A program made the translations under genes and the position numbers. The notes beneath the pieces were generated by a model. It was given only the letters and a program-made list of their open reading frames with translations. It made no database searches and had not been told where the DNA came from. A stretch of DNA of 64,000 bases from Marivirga lumbricoides (lineage in GTDB: Bacteria > Bacteroidota > Bacteroidia > Cytophagales > Cyclobacteriaceae): positions 62,001 to 126,000 of the forward strand of contig NZ_BMEC01000007.1 in NCBI RefSeq assembly GCF_014636295.1. Direction: 5' to 3'. Positions 27,178 to 35,761 of this stretch are shown here, piece after piece (within the stretch, counting starts at the first letter, position 1; the number at the start of each line of letters is the position of its first letter).

Positions 27178-28716
27178 CTATCCCGCCCAGCCTTCTCTGT
27201 CCAGGCTACGGTATTGAATAGCTTCGGCCAGGTGTTCAATTTTAATGTCCTCACTATTAGCTAAATCTGCTATAGTACGAGACACCTTGAGAATTCTATC
27301 ATAAGCACGGGCGGATAAACCTAGCTTTTCCATTGCATTTTTTAATAAGGCTTTACCGGCAGTATTTATCACACATAATTCTTTTACCATCTGAGATGGC
27401 ATTAGAGCATTGGAATGAATTTCAGGATGCTTCTTAAAGCGCTCCTCCTGTATAGCTCTGGCAGCAATTACTCTTTCGCGAATAATGTCGCTACTTTCCG
27501 CTTTTCTGTCAGCAGTCATCTGTTCAAATGACACAGGCGTCACTTCTACATGCAAATCTATCCTGTCCAGCAAAGGACCACTCACCTTATTGAGATAGCG
27601 TTGAACTGCTCCCGGAGGGCAAACACATTCCTTTTCAGGATGGTTATAATAGCCACACGGACATGGGTTCATACTGGCCATTAGCATAAAGTTGGCAGGA
27701 AAATCTACAGAAACTTTAGCGCGGGAAATTGTCACTCGTCTTTCTTCAAGAGGCTGCCTCATTACTTCCAACACGGTTCTTTTGAACTCTGGTAATTCAT
27801 CCAGAAATAAAACACCATTATGAGCCAACGAAATTTCTCCCGGTTGAGGCAGACCTCCTCCTCCTACTAAAGCTACATCAGAAATCGTATGATGAGGGCT
27901 TCTGTATGGCCTTGTAGCAATTAGTGAAGCATCGGGGCCCAATCTGCCGGCTACAGAATGAATTTTAGTAGTTTCCAATGCCTCAGGCAAACTAAGAGGA
28001 GGTAAAATAGAGGGTAATCTTTTTGCCAGCATTGTTTTTCCTGCCCCTGGTGGACCAATCATAATCACATTATGTCCCCCGGCAGCGGCTATTTCTAGAG
28101 CACGTTTAATATTTTCCTGCCCCTGTACATCAGCAAAGTCAGCGTCATAATCGTTCAGGTTAGTAAAGAAAATATCTCGGGTATCAATAGAAAGTGGTTC
28201 AATAGATGAATTCCCTTCTAGTATATCAATAGCTTCTCTCAGATTTTCTACCCCTAAAACTTCAAGGTTATTAACAATTGCTGCTTCAGCAGCATTCTCT
28301 TTTGGCAGGATAAAACCTTTAAAACCTTGTTTTCGTGCTTCAATGGCAATAGGAAGTACTCCTTTTATTGGTCTTAGCTGGCCATCCAGAGCTAACTCTC
28401 CCATAATCATATATTGCCCTAAAGTTTCGCTGAAAATCTGGTTTGAACTCACCAGAATCCCCAGAGCTATTGGCAAATCATAGGCAGATCCTTCCTTCTT
28501 AACATCTGCAGGAGCAAGATTCACCACTGTTTTTTGGCGAGGCATTCGGAAACCGCTGTACTTTATGGCGGCATCCACACGGTGCTCACTTTCTTTGATG
28601 GCATTATCCGGCAAGCCCACCATATTAAATTTTGCACCCTGACTTACATTTACTTCAATAGTAATTACACTGGCATCCACTCCGTAAACTGAGCTTCCAT
28701 AAGTTTTAGCTAGCAT
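27178..28716 (-). CDS. comM: YifB/ComM-family AAA+ ATPase (Mg-chelatase-like)
   Basis: 512 residues, full length. The N-terminal ChlI/Lon-protease-like domain (about 1-170: [18 protein letters not shown]) precedes the AAA+ core with Walker [16 protein letters not shown], Walker [12 protein letters not shown], the sensor segment [20 protein letters not shown] with its Cys cluster, [13 protein letters not shown], and the C-terminal lid [18 protein letters not shown]. ComM forms hexamers and acts as a branch-migration helicase during natural transformation in Vibrio and Acinetobacter; a role here is by homology. Its 5' end overlaps the gmhA stop by 11 bases, so they are cotranscribed. Confidence 0.93.
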   Translation of the reverse strand: MLAKTYGSSVYGVDASVITIEVNVSQGAKFNMVGLPDNAIKESEHRVDAAIKYSGFRMPRQKTVVNLAPADVKKEGSAYDLPIALGILVSSNQIFSETLGQYMIMGELALDGQLRPIKGVLPIAIEARKQGFKGFILPKENAAEAAIVNNLEVLGVENLREAIDILEGNSSIEPLSIDTRDIFFTNLNDYDADFADVQGQENIKRALEIAAAGGHNVIMIGPPGAGKTMLAKRLPSILPPLSLPEALETTKIHSVAGRLGPDASLIATRPYRSPHHTISDVALVGGGGLPQPGEISLAHNGVLFLDELPEFKRTVLEVMRQPLEERRVTISRAKVSVDFPANFMLMASMNPCPCGYYNHPEKECVCPPGAVQRYLNKVSGPLLDRIDLHVEVTPVSFEQMTADRKAESSDIIRERVIAARAIQEERFKKHPEIHSNALMPSQMVKELCVINTAGKALLKNAMEKLGLSARAYDRILKVSRTIADLANSEDIKIEHLAEAIQYRSLDREGWAG

Positions 28717-29287
28717 AAGCCATTTGTTTTTCTATATGTAAAATAAGAATATGGATTATTTTTATGTGTACTTCCTGAATTCTGTCTGCATAACCCTGGT
28801 GAGCTACCCTGATTTCCACATCGCAAAGCTCTGCTAACTCACCGCCATTCTTTCCGGTTAGGCCTATCACTTTCATACCTGCTTTCTTTGCTGATTTAGC
28901 GGCTTCAATAATATTTGCGGAATTGCCACTGGTTGAAATCGCCAATAATACATCGTCAGTTTTACCGAGAGCTTCTACTCCTCGGCTGAAGATGTACTGA
29001 AACCCATAGTCGTTTCCTACGCAGGTGATGTGGCTTGCATCAGAAATAGCAATAGCAGCCATGGCGGGCCGGTCATCCCGGTATCTGCCACTCAATTCTT
29101 CAGCAAAATGCATGGCATCACAATGGGATCCGCCATTACCGCAGCTTATCACTTTTCCTCCGTTTTTGAGGGAATCTGTAATGGTTGCTACAGCATTTTC
29201 TATAGCATTCAGATTAGCTTCATTATTAATAAAGCTATCTAAAACATTTTTTGCTTCTACTAACTCTTGTTTTATGGTTGATGTCAT
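28706..29287 (-). CDS. gmhA: D-sedoheptulose 7-phosphate isomerase
   Basis: 193 residues of the SIS-domain GmhA/DiaA family. It makes D-glycero-D-manno-heptose 7-phosphate, the first step of ADP-heptose synthesis for lipopolysaccharide core or capsule. Seen: [23 protein letters not shown] (with substrate-binding Ser and the His/Glu-containing helix), [37 protein letters not shown] and the C-terminal [13 protein letters not shown] with a catalytic His. DiaA, a DNA-replication protein, is the main lookalike; the active-site residues and envelope neighbours favour GmhA. No other heptose genes are in the window. Confidence 0.88.
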   Translation of the reverse strand: MTSTIKQELVEAKNVLDSFINNEANLNAIENAVATITDSLKNGGKVISCGNGGSHCDAMHFAEELSGRYRDDRPAMAAIAISDASHITCVGNDYGFQYIFSRGVEALGKTDDVLLAISTSGNSANIIEAAKSAKKAGMKVIGLTGKNGGELAELCDVEIRVAHQGYADRIQEVHIKIIHILILHIEKQMAYAS

Positions 29288-29306
29288 TGATGCAAATTAA
29301 TAATTG

Positions 29307-29678
29307 TCAGCTTTTTAGTTGATTGTCATCCCCATCACTTTTTGTTGAGGAAGGTAAATCTTTAGCAGGGGGATTGTTTTTAGGAGGTATGGAGGAAGAG
29401 GTAGTTTCTTTTTGGTCGTAAAGCTTTGCTTTTAATTCGTTGATTTCTTTTGAATGGTTTTTTTCTACCTTTTCCAAATGTTTTTGATGTTTCCATTCGA
29501 ATACCAAAACTATTAAGAACAATAAAAATCCAAAATAGGCACCATACATCATTAAATCCATTCTTTTAAAGAGATCTAACAAAAAGTTAAGGTCATTTTT
29601 TCCCACTGAAATGAGGATGATGGCTGATAGATGAAAAATCAGAAGGGCGGAGTAAACAATAATTTTAAAAGTCTTCAT
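29307..29678 (-). CDS. small membrane protein with coiled coil and disordered tail
   Basis: 123 residues: two hydrophobic helices (about 5-25 and 42-62), then a charged coiled coil (EWKHQKHLEKVEKNHSKEI), then a low-complexity Pro/Ser/Thr/Lys tail with no fold. No family recognised. It lies between the exporter gene and gmhA on the same strand (about 20 and 58 bases away), so it is probably in the same transcript; an accessory role in the envelope is inferred. Confidence 0.72.
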   Translation of the reverse strand: MKTFKIIVYSALLIFHLSAIILISVGKNDLNFLLDLFKRMDLMMYGAYFGFLLFLIVLVFEWKHQKHLEKVEKNHSKEINELKAKLYDQKETTSSSIPPKNNPPAKDLPSSTKSDGDDNQLKS

Positions 29679-29736
29679 TACGGGTGACTATTTTAATGGA
29701 TTTTGAATAAAACAAATATAGAAAAATAATTAGCAA

Positions 29737-31563
29737 TCAGGATACTGACTGTATTTCAATCAACTTATTGTATACTCCTTGCTTTTCTACCAGCGATTGA
29801 TGTGTGCCAGTTTCTATTATTTCACCATTTTGCATCACATAAATTCTATCAGCTTCCTGAATAGTACTTAAGCGATGCGCTATTACTATAGAAGTACGAT
29901 TCTTCATTAGATTGGATAGTGCTTCCTGTACTAATTTTTCAGATTCGGAATCAAGTGCTGAGGTGGCTTCATCTAAAATGAGGATGTCAGGATTTTTCAG
30001 AATGGCCCGGGCAATGCTGATTCTCTGACGTTGGCCTCCTGAAAGTTTAGTGCCTCTATCACCTATGATAGCATCATAACCATGCTTCATTTGAGTAATA
30101 AATTCGTGCGCATTCGCCACTTTTGCTGCCTGCTGCACTTCCTCCAGCGTGCTTTCCGGCTTTCCGAAAGCTATATTGTTGAAAATTGTATCGTTAAAAA
30201 GGATGGACTCCTGGCTTACAATCCCCATTTTGCTCCTCAGGGTTTCAATTTTAAAATCCTGAATGGGTTTTCCATCTACTAAAATAGCCCCGGAATTTAC
30301 ATCATAAAATCTCGGAATTAGATCAGCTAAAGTAGATTTTCCTCCTCCTGAAGGTCCTACTAAAGCAATCATTTCTCCTTTATTCACTTTTAAGTTAATG
30401 TGATTTAAAACAGGATCCTTCGCATAAGAAAAAGATACATCTTTGAATTCTATTGAGTCTGTAAAATGCTTAAACTCTGCTGCATCAGGCTTATTTGTAA
30501 TGCCTGGTTCTGTATCCAGAATAGTGAATATCCTATCTGCTGAAGCTAACCCTCTCTGTACATTACTGAATGCTGTTGAAAGTGATTTAGCAGGATTAAG
30601 GACTTGCGAAAATAAGGCAATAAAGGTAATGAAGCTCCCTGCATCCAATGTAGAGTTACCTTCTAAAATCATAGAGCCACCTACAAGGAGAATTCCGGCT
30701 ACAACCGTTACTCCTAAAAACTCAGAAATTGGGCCAGCTAAAGCAAAGCGTTTTCTCATGCTAATGTTGAAGGTAGCATAATTTTTCACTTGCTTACCGA
30801 AGCGTTTTTTTGAGAAATCTACTGCATTAAAAGCTTTCACTATGCGCATGCCGCCCAAGGTCTCTTCCAGTATATCAGAAATTCTTCCTATAGTTTCCTG
30901 ACTTTGCTGTGCCTTCTTTTTAAGCTTAATAGAGATATAAGAGATAATAAAACCTGAGAGAGGAAGAACCAGCAAAGTGATTAAGGTTAGCTTCACTGAT
31001 ATGAAAAATAAGCCTGTGAAGTAAGCAATGATCATTATTGGCTCTTTGATAACTGCTTTTAAGCTATTTACTACAGTACCCTCCACTTCCTGCACATCAC
31101 TCATTACTTTTGACATGATGTTACCTTTTCGTTCTTCTGTGTAATAGCCTATATGCATATTCATTAACCTATCAAATAGAGCATTTCTCAGATTTGAAAT
31201 TACATTCGCCTTTACAATAGCAGAAATCACTTCAACCAAATAACGAAATACATTGGCCAGAAAAATAAATATTACGAGCAGAAGGCAAACAAACTGCAGG
31301 GCTTCAAATCTGTCTTGCTGCACTAATTGCCCAAATTGATAATCAAATACATCTTTCAAATAATATATATCAAACTCAAAATGAGGAGCAGATTCAGGTA
31401 TCTTCTCAGCTTTTTCTGTTTGGAAAAGAGTATTTAATACGGGAGCTAAAACAGCAAGGCTTATCACACTGAATATAGCCTGTAGAAATACATATAAGAT
31501 ATATTGAGGAGCCAGTAGACCTAAAGGTCTGGCATAAGAAAGTACTCTAAAATAAGTCTTCAT
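29737..31563 (-). CDS. MsbA-like ABC exporter (fused membrane and ATPase domains)
   Basis: 608 residues: an exporter-type membrane domain (about 10-345, six helices) fused to a nucleotide-binding domain (about 370-608). Walker A GPSGGGKST, Q-loop VSQESILFNDT, signature LSGGQRQRIS, Walker B ILILDEATSALD and switch His in VIAHRLSTI are all intact, so it should be active as a homodimer. The best-known relatives flip lipid A-core (MsbA), but many are drug or lipid exporters. Next to a Wzi/RemB-like barrel upstream and gmhA downstream, a lipid or LPS substrate is reasonable; it remains inference. Confidence 0.9.
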   Translation of the reverse strand: MKTYFRVLSYARPLGLLAPQYILYVFLQAIFSVISLAVLAPVLNTLFQTEKAEKIPESAPHFEFDIYYLKDVFDYQFGQLVQQDRFEALQFVCLLLVIFIFLANVFRYLVEVISAIVKANVISNLRNALFDRLMNMHIGYYTEERKGNIMSKVMSDVQEVEGTVVNSLKAVIKEPIMIIAYFTGLFFISVKLTLITLLVLPLSGFIISYISIKLKKKAQQSQETIGRISDILEETLGGMRIVKAFNAVDFSKKRFGKQVKNYATFNISMRKRFALAGPISEFLGVTVVAGILLVGGSMILEGNSTLDAGSFITFIALFSQVLNPAKSLSTAFSNVQRGLASADRIFTILDTEPGITNKPDAAEFKHFTDSIEFKDVSFSYAKDPVLNHINLKVNKGEMIALVGPSGGGKSTLADLIPRFYDVNSGAILVDGKPIQDFKIETLRSKMGIVSQESILFNDTIFNNIAFGKPESTLEEVQQAAKVANAHEFITQMKHGYDAIIGDRGTKLSGGQRQRISIARAILKNPDILILDEATSALDSESEKLVQEALSNLMKNRTSIVIAHRLSTIQEADRIYVMQNGEIIETGTHQSLVEKQGVYNKLIEIQSVS

Positions 31564-31674
31564 TAATTAATAAGCTGAATTTGCTCGCAAGTTAAGAGTA
31601 TAAAGACGCTTTTACGTAAAAATGGTTAGATTTTACCTTCAGCTGTAATAAATTTAGCCAGATTTGAAGTTGTC

Positions 31675-33369
31675 TTAAAAAATATTCTCTCTTCTCGGAA
31701 TGTTCCACCTTACCGTAGCATTGTAAAAATTATTTTCAGAAGTGTTATTGCCAAACTCACTTTCCTGATTTCTCATGGTGTAACCTAATTCAATAAATAA
31801 ATTATATTTTGGCATCAAAGTAAGCAAAAACTGGTAGTATGTAAGCTGATTTGATTCTCCTTGACCAATTACATGTCCAAAATCTCCCTGGTCGGGGTAT
31901 CTGTATCGGGTGTTGTTAGCTTTAAATATATTGCCGCCAAAATTAACTCCTGTTGTATCAGTTCCAAAATCGGCAAATACAGCTTTTGCTTGAAAAGTAA
32001 GTTTAGGTGTAATTTGATAGCGTAAAATACCAATAAGCTCTTTGAAATTTGCCCCTAAAGGGTGGGCTAATGACTGCTTATAATTAGCATAGTTGGTAAA
32101 ATTATTATCATGGGCATACATAAAAGGTCTGGAGAGGTTATATTCTGCCTGCAGATCCAGATTAGGGATTTCAAATGCATTAAAATATTTCAGTCCTCCT
32201 TGAAGTGCATATTTATTGGCCCACCAGCCGCCTTTTCTAATATTTTCTATCAGGAATTCATCCAACACAAATTGGCCGTACATCGAAAAACGTTTCAGGA
32301 ATATCCAGCGAAAATCCATCCCTACCAATGCATTTCCTGAGCTGCCATCCTGCTGCTCTAAAGAGCGGTAGAAAATTATAGGATTAAGGTAAGTTATGTC
32401 AATGGGGTTCTGTGCTCGTGAAGAATCACCTGACATGATAGCTTCAAAGATGCCTACATTTAAGTTTTTAGTAATATTGTAGCTTAAATGGTGTAAGGAC
32501 ATAAACTTTCTGTCGTACCTATCTCCGGTGCCTCTCAGAGAGTTACCTGACCTATCCAGATTAGCGGTTTGAAGCCCAAAAATATTGGTATAATTTAATT
32601 TCCAAATATTGGTTTCGGCTTTTAGGAAAAGGTAACCCGGAGAAAAATCACTTAAAATCATGGATCTTTCGCCATTACCGATGAAAAAGCGATCGTGTCC
32701 AAATTGAAGATTGATGTTTTTTGTAGCTTGAAAAGAAATATACCCCCTGGCAGTGAAAAAGTCTCTTCCGGTTTCATCATCTCCATAAGGTTTCCAAAAA
32801 CCTTCATTCGGAACCGCATCAAACATGGCTGTGTATCTGTCAACATGTTGAGGAAAACGAACCTGATTTTCTGTTAAAAATGTATAGAAACCTACTTTTT
32901 TATTGATCAATCCTCTTATTTCAACTCCTCGGGTATTGATGAATAATTGCCTGTCGCTTATTGACTCTCTGCCAAGCGTAAAATCCAAAACCGGATTTAC
33001 ATGTAGATCAAACTCATCAGTATTTACATTAAAGAAATCAGTGTTAGTTTTATAAATGTGCTTCAAAAAAGCCCTTTCTCTTTTATAGTCTATACTATCT
33101 ACCCATTCCCAATTGTCATTTTTCAGGTAGGTATAGTTAAATATGTCTTTCCTGTTGAAATTTTCTGTTGAAAGACTGTCAAGAAACTGTCCGATTTCTT
33201 TTCTGTTATAAGCTTTAACAGAAGCATGAAAACTTTCAGAAAATGAACCTTTCCTCACCTCTAATCGCTCTATAAGATGGTAATAATCTTTGCTGAGTGG
33301 GGCATTAACTGCCTGTCCGTAAGCCAAAACTGTACAGAAGAAGAGACAGCCTGTGAATAAATATTTCAT
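31675..33369 (-). CDS. outer-membrane beta-barrel protein, Wzi/RemB-like
   Basis: The ATG at 33369 (564 aa) is preferred to an upstream alternative start 11 codons earlier because it starts the signal peptide MKYLFTGCLFFCTVLAYGQ. A helical region follows (YHLIERLEVRKGSFSESFH), then a barrel with many aromatic-rich strands. LQFGHDRFFIGNGERSMILSDFSPGYLFLK is reminiscent of the capsule-assembly Wzi family and of RemB, a surface protein involved in gliding of Flavobacterium. It may therefore anchor or shape surface polysaccharide. Same direction as the exporter, 111 bases upstream of it. Confidence 0.75.
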   Translation of the reverse strand: MKYLFTGCLFFCTVLAYGQAVNAPLSKDYYHLIERLEVRKGSFSESFHASVKAYNRKEIGQFLDSLSTENFNRKDIFNYTYLKNDNWEWVDSIDYKRERAFLKHIYKTNTDFFNVNTDEFDLHVNPVLDFTLGRESISDRQLFINTRGVEIRGLINKKVGFYTFLTENQVRFPQHVDRYTAMFDAVPNEGFWKPYGDDETGRDFFTARGYISFQATKNINLQFGHDRFFIGNGERSMILSDFSPGYLFLKAETNIWKLNYTNIFGLQTANLDRSGNSLRGTGDRYDRKFMSLHHLSYNITKNLNVGIFEAIMSGDSSRAQNPIDITYLNPIIFYRSLEQQDGSSGNALVGMDFRWIFLKRFSMYGQFVLDEFLIENIRKGGWWANKYALQGGLKYFNAFEIPNLDLQAEYNLSRPFMYAHDNNFTNYANYKQSLAHPLGANFKELIGILRYQITPKLTFQAKAVFADFGTDTTGVNFGGNIFKANNTRYRYPDQGDFGHVIGQGESNQLTYYQFLLTLMPKYNLFIELGYTMRNQESEFGNNTSENNFYNATVRWNIPRRENIF

Positions 33370-33529
33370 AATTGGTACAATATGACAGCAAGATAAAAAC
33401 AATAGTATAGATGAACGCTAAATTCTGGTGGCTATTTATTAAATCTTCGTTCAAGCGCCATGATTACAGGTTTAATTTTTTAAATTTGTCTTTAAAGCAT
33501 TGTGTGCCTGATTCTTATTTCATCATCTA

Positions 33530-33580
33530 TTTGGAAAGATAGAATTGATCTGCTATTTTTGCATTCCCTTTCAAAAAGGG
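33530..33580 (+). promoter_or_regulatory. promoter and leader hairpin of the L31 gene
   Basis: A -33 TTTG (33530-33533) is 20 bases from a -7 TATTTTTG (33554-33561), the best-spaced Bacteroidota promoter in the window. Right at the predicted RNA start is a small hairpin, CCCTTT-caa-AAAGGG (33566-33580). The leader before the ATG is about 55 bases. The hairpin could stabilise the RNA or take part in L31 autoregulation; that is conjecture. Confidence 0.6.
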
Positions 33581-33623
33581 TAAGAAATTGGTTGGAAATC
33601 AAGAACTTTTAATTAACAATATC

Positions 33624-33869
33624 ATGAAAAAAGACATTCATCCGGAGTATAGAGACATTGTTTTCTGGGATACTCAGGCAGATACAAAATTCTTAACTAA
33701 GTCTACAATGACTTCAGAGGAGACAATAACAATGGAAGATGGTAAAGAATATCCGGTTGTGAAAATCGAAGTTAGTTCTGCATCTCACCCGTTCTATACT
33801 GGTAAGAAAATCTTCTTGGATACTGCTGGTCGTGTTGAGAAATTTAACCAGAAGTACAAAAAGAAATAA
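33624..33869 (+). CDS. rpmE2: 50S ribosomal protein L31 type B
   Basis: The ATG at 33624 gives the usual 81-residue protein, [20 protein letters not shown] onward; an upstream TTG at 33588 would add an unlikely extension. The body ([28 protein letters not shown]) is diagnostic. It is the type B, zinc-independent form: the CxxC pairs of type A L31 are missing. Type B L31 often replaces type A under zinc limitation, but in Bacteroidota it is commonly the only copy. It has a strong promoter in front and a terminator behind, hence is transcribed alone. Confidence 0.95.
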   Translation: MKKDIHPEYRDIVFWDTQADTKFLTKSTMTSEETITMEDGKEYPVVKIEVSSASHPFYTGKKIFLDTAGRVEKFNQKYKKK

Positions 33870-33893
33870 TTTTTTTTGTTTAAAATTCATTTT

Positions 33894-33932
33894 AAAAGTC
33901 TCTTGGATAGTCATATCCAAGAGACTTTTTTA
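33894..33932 (+). terminator. strong Rho-independent terminator after L31
   Basis: Perfect 16-bp stem, AAAAGTCTCTTGGATA (33894-33909) with TATCCAAGAGACTTTT (33914-33929), four-base loop gtca, then T residues. It ends only 12 bases before the next ATG. Confidence 0.93.
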
Positions 33933-33943
33933 TTTTTGTACCT

Positions 33944-35134
33944 ATGAACTATCTGCTAATTGAACAGGCTGAAACTCGTAATAAGCTTAAACCATTTACA
34001 TTTACTCGTCCTATAGCGGAAATAAGAGTAGGTATCCTCACTATCCGCGAGAAATGGGAAAAGTATCTTAAGACCGGGTTGTCACATATAGCTGTACCCC
34101 ACCTTCAGCAAAAGTTTCCTCAAAAATTAGCTAAGCAAAATGTTTTAATCAACAGTTCGGTTTGTCCTACACCGGAGTTAGTAAATGCTATAGCGTTAGG
34201 GGCAACTTTAAAAAAAGGCAATATATTGATTGCTGCTCATGCTTCGGATGAAGAGATTTCTTTTTTTAATGTTTCTGAAAAGCTGCAAGAGGCTGCTGAG
34301 TTTGATGGCGAGCTCACTATTATTTCTGAAAAATGGAATATTTTCCAGTTTAATGGTAAGGAAATTAAAGCAGATTATAACCTGATTACAGCTGGTCGTA
34401 ATACTCAGCATATTAATGATCCTCATTCCATTGTGTATAATGAAAGTAACATCTTTATTGAAGAAGGAGCAAGCATTAAGGCGGCCATTCTAAATGCAGA
34501 GGATGGCCCCATTTACATTGGAAAAAATGCCGTTGTAAACGAAGGTGCTATTATTAAAGGACCCTTTGCATTATGCGAAGGTGCTCATCTTAGTATGAGA
34601 GGAATTATTAAGGGAGATAGTACTGTAGGTCCTTATTGTAAAGTGGGTGGTGAGATAAGTAATACTGTCTTTTTCGGATATTCAAACAAAGGACATGATG
34701 GTTTTATCGGTAATTCAGTGATAGGCGAATGGTGCAATCTTGGAGCTGCAACCAATACATCTAACCTTAAGAATAACTATGCTCACGTGAAGCTTTGGGA
34801 CTACGGTCAGCAGAAATTTGAGGATACTGGCTTGCAGTTTTGTGGATTAATGATGGGAGATCATTCAAAATCGGGCATAAATACAATGTTCAATACAGGA
34901 ACTGTGGTAGGAGTATCCGCCAATGTTTTTGGAAGTGGTTTCCCAAGAAATTTTATTCCATCATTCGCCTGGGGCGGAGCTTCCGGTTTTACTACTTTCA
35001 AGTTAAGTAAAGCTATGGAAGTAGCTTCAATTGTAATGCAAAGAAGAAATGTTGAGTTTGATGAAAGTGAGCAACAGATTATGACACATCATCATGAAGA
35101 AAGCATAAGTGACAGGTTTTGGGAAAGTAATTAA
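33944..35134 (+). CDS. GlmU-like nucleotidyltransferase/acetyltransferase (alt_bact_glmU family)
   Basis: 396 residues. The C-terminal half is a left-handed beta-helix of hexapeptide repeats (GPIYIGKNAVVNEGAIIKGPFALCEGAHLS, YCKVGGEISNTVFFGYSNKGHDGFIGNSVIGEWCNLGAATNTSNLKNNY), typical of GlmU acetyltransferase domains. The N-terminal half (NYLLIEQAETRNKLKPFTFTRPIAEIRVGI) lacks the G-x-G-T-R-M signature of ordinary GlmU and matches the Bacteroidota form described as an alternative GlmU. Expected to act in UDP-GlcNAc supply for peptidoglycan and LPS; substrate use of this variant is less certain than for E. coli GlmU. Confidence 0.8.
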   Translation: MNYLLIEQAETRNKLKPFTFTRPIAEIRVGILTIREKWEKYLKTGLSHIAVPHLQQKFPQKLAKQNVLINSSVCPTPELVNAIALGATLKKGNILIAAHASDEEISFFNVSEKLQEAAEFDGELTIISEKWNIFQFNGKEIKADYNLITAGRNTQHINDPHSIVYNESNIFIEEGASIKAAILNAEDGPIYIGKNAVVNEGAIIKGPFALCEGAHLSMRGIIKGDSTVGPYCKVGGEISNTVFFGYSNKGHDGFIGNSVIGEWCNLGAATNTSNLKNNYAHVKLWDYGQQKFEDTGLQFCGLMMGDHSKSGINTMFNTGTVVGVSANVFGSGFPRNFIPSFAWGGASGFTTFKLSKAMEVASIVMQRRNVEFDESEQQIMTHHHEESISDRFWESN

Positions 35135-35224
35135 TGAATCTATACGGTCTGCAGTTGCATTCGGAGCTAACAGGACTGAAAGTATATTTAAAACTGATTA
35201 AATAAATCCATTATAAATTAAAAT

Positions 35225-35653
35225 ATGAGAGTAGCTATAGGAGGAGACCATGCAGGTTTCGAGTACAAACAAAAGCTCGTAAAATTTTTGGAAGAGAAAG
35301 GTTTTACTGTAAAAGATTTTGGTCCTTTTAATGATGATTCAGTTGATTACCCTGATTATGTTCATCCTCTGGCCACTTCTGTGGGAAATGGGGAGCAGGA
35401 AATGGGTGTGCTAATTTGTGGAAGTGCGAATGGTGTAGCAATAACAGCCAATAAACACGAGAAAATCCGTGCGGCAATCGCCTGGAAAGTTGAGTTGGCC
35501 ACATTAGCCCGTCAGCACAATAATGCTAATATTTTATGTCTCCCCGCACGCTTTATTAGCTACGAAGATGCAGAAACTATTACCCTTGCTTTTCTAAAAG
35601 AACACTTTGAAGGAGGTAGACATGAAAGAAGAGTGAACAAAATTCCTTGTTAA
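35225..35653 (+). CDS. rpiB: ribose-5-phosphate isomerase B
   Basis: 142 residues of the RpiB/LacAB family, converting ribose 5-phosphate and ribulose 5-phosphate (allose 6-phosphate in some members). N-terminal IGGDHAGFEYKQKL holds the phosphate-binding His, DYPDYVHPLA is conserved, and VLICGSANGVAITANK has the active-site region (in place of a common CGTGxG, here CGSANG, as in Bacteroidota RpiB). The CLPARFIS and FEGGRHERRVNKI segments complete the family pattern. Cytoplasmic, pentose phosphate pathway. Transcribed alone or with the GlmU-like gene 90 bases upstream. Confidence 0.93.
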   Translation: MRVAIGGDHAGFEYKQKLVKFLEEKGFTVKDFGPFNDDSVDYPDYVHPLATSVGNGEQEMGVLICGSANGVAITANKHEKIRAAIAWKVELATLARQHNNANILCLPARFISYEDAETITLAFLKEHFEGGRHERRVNKIPC

Positions 35654-35761
35654 TATAGGTTGCCAGGCTAACAAGTTGGATTACAGGTTAAAAAAGCATC
35701 TGGGGTATTAAGTTGATTGCACGAGGAGGATGCTTGAACTAGAGGTGAATTATCTTTGCAT

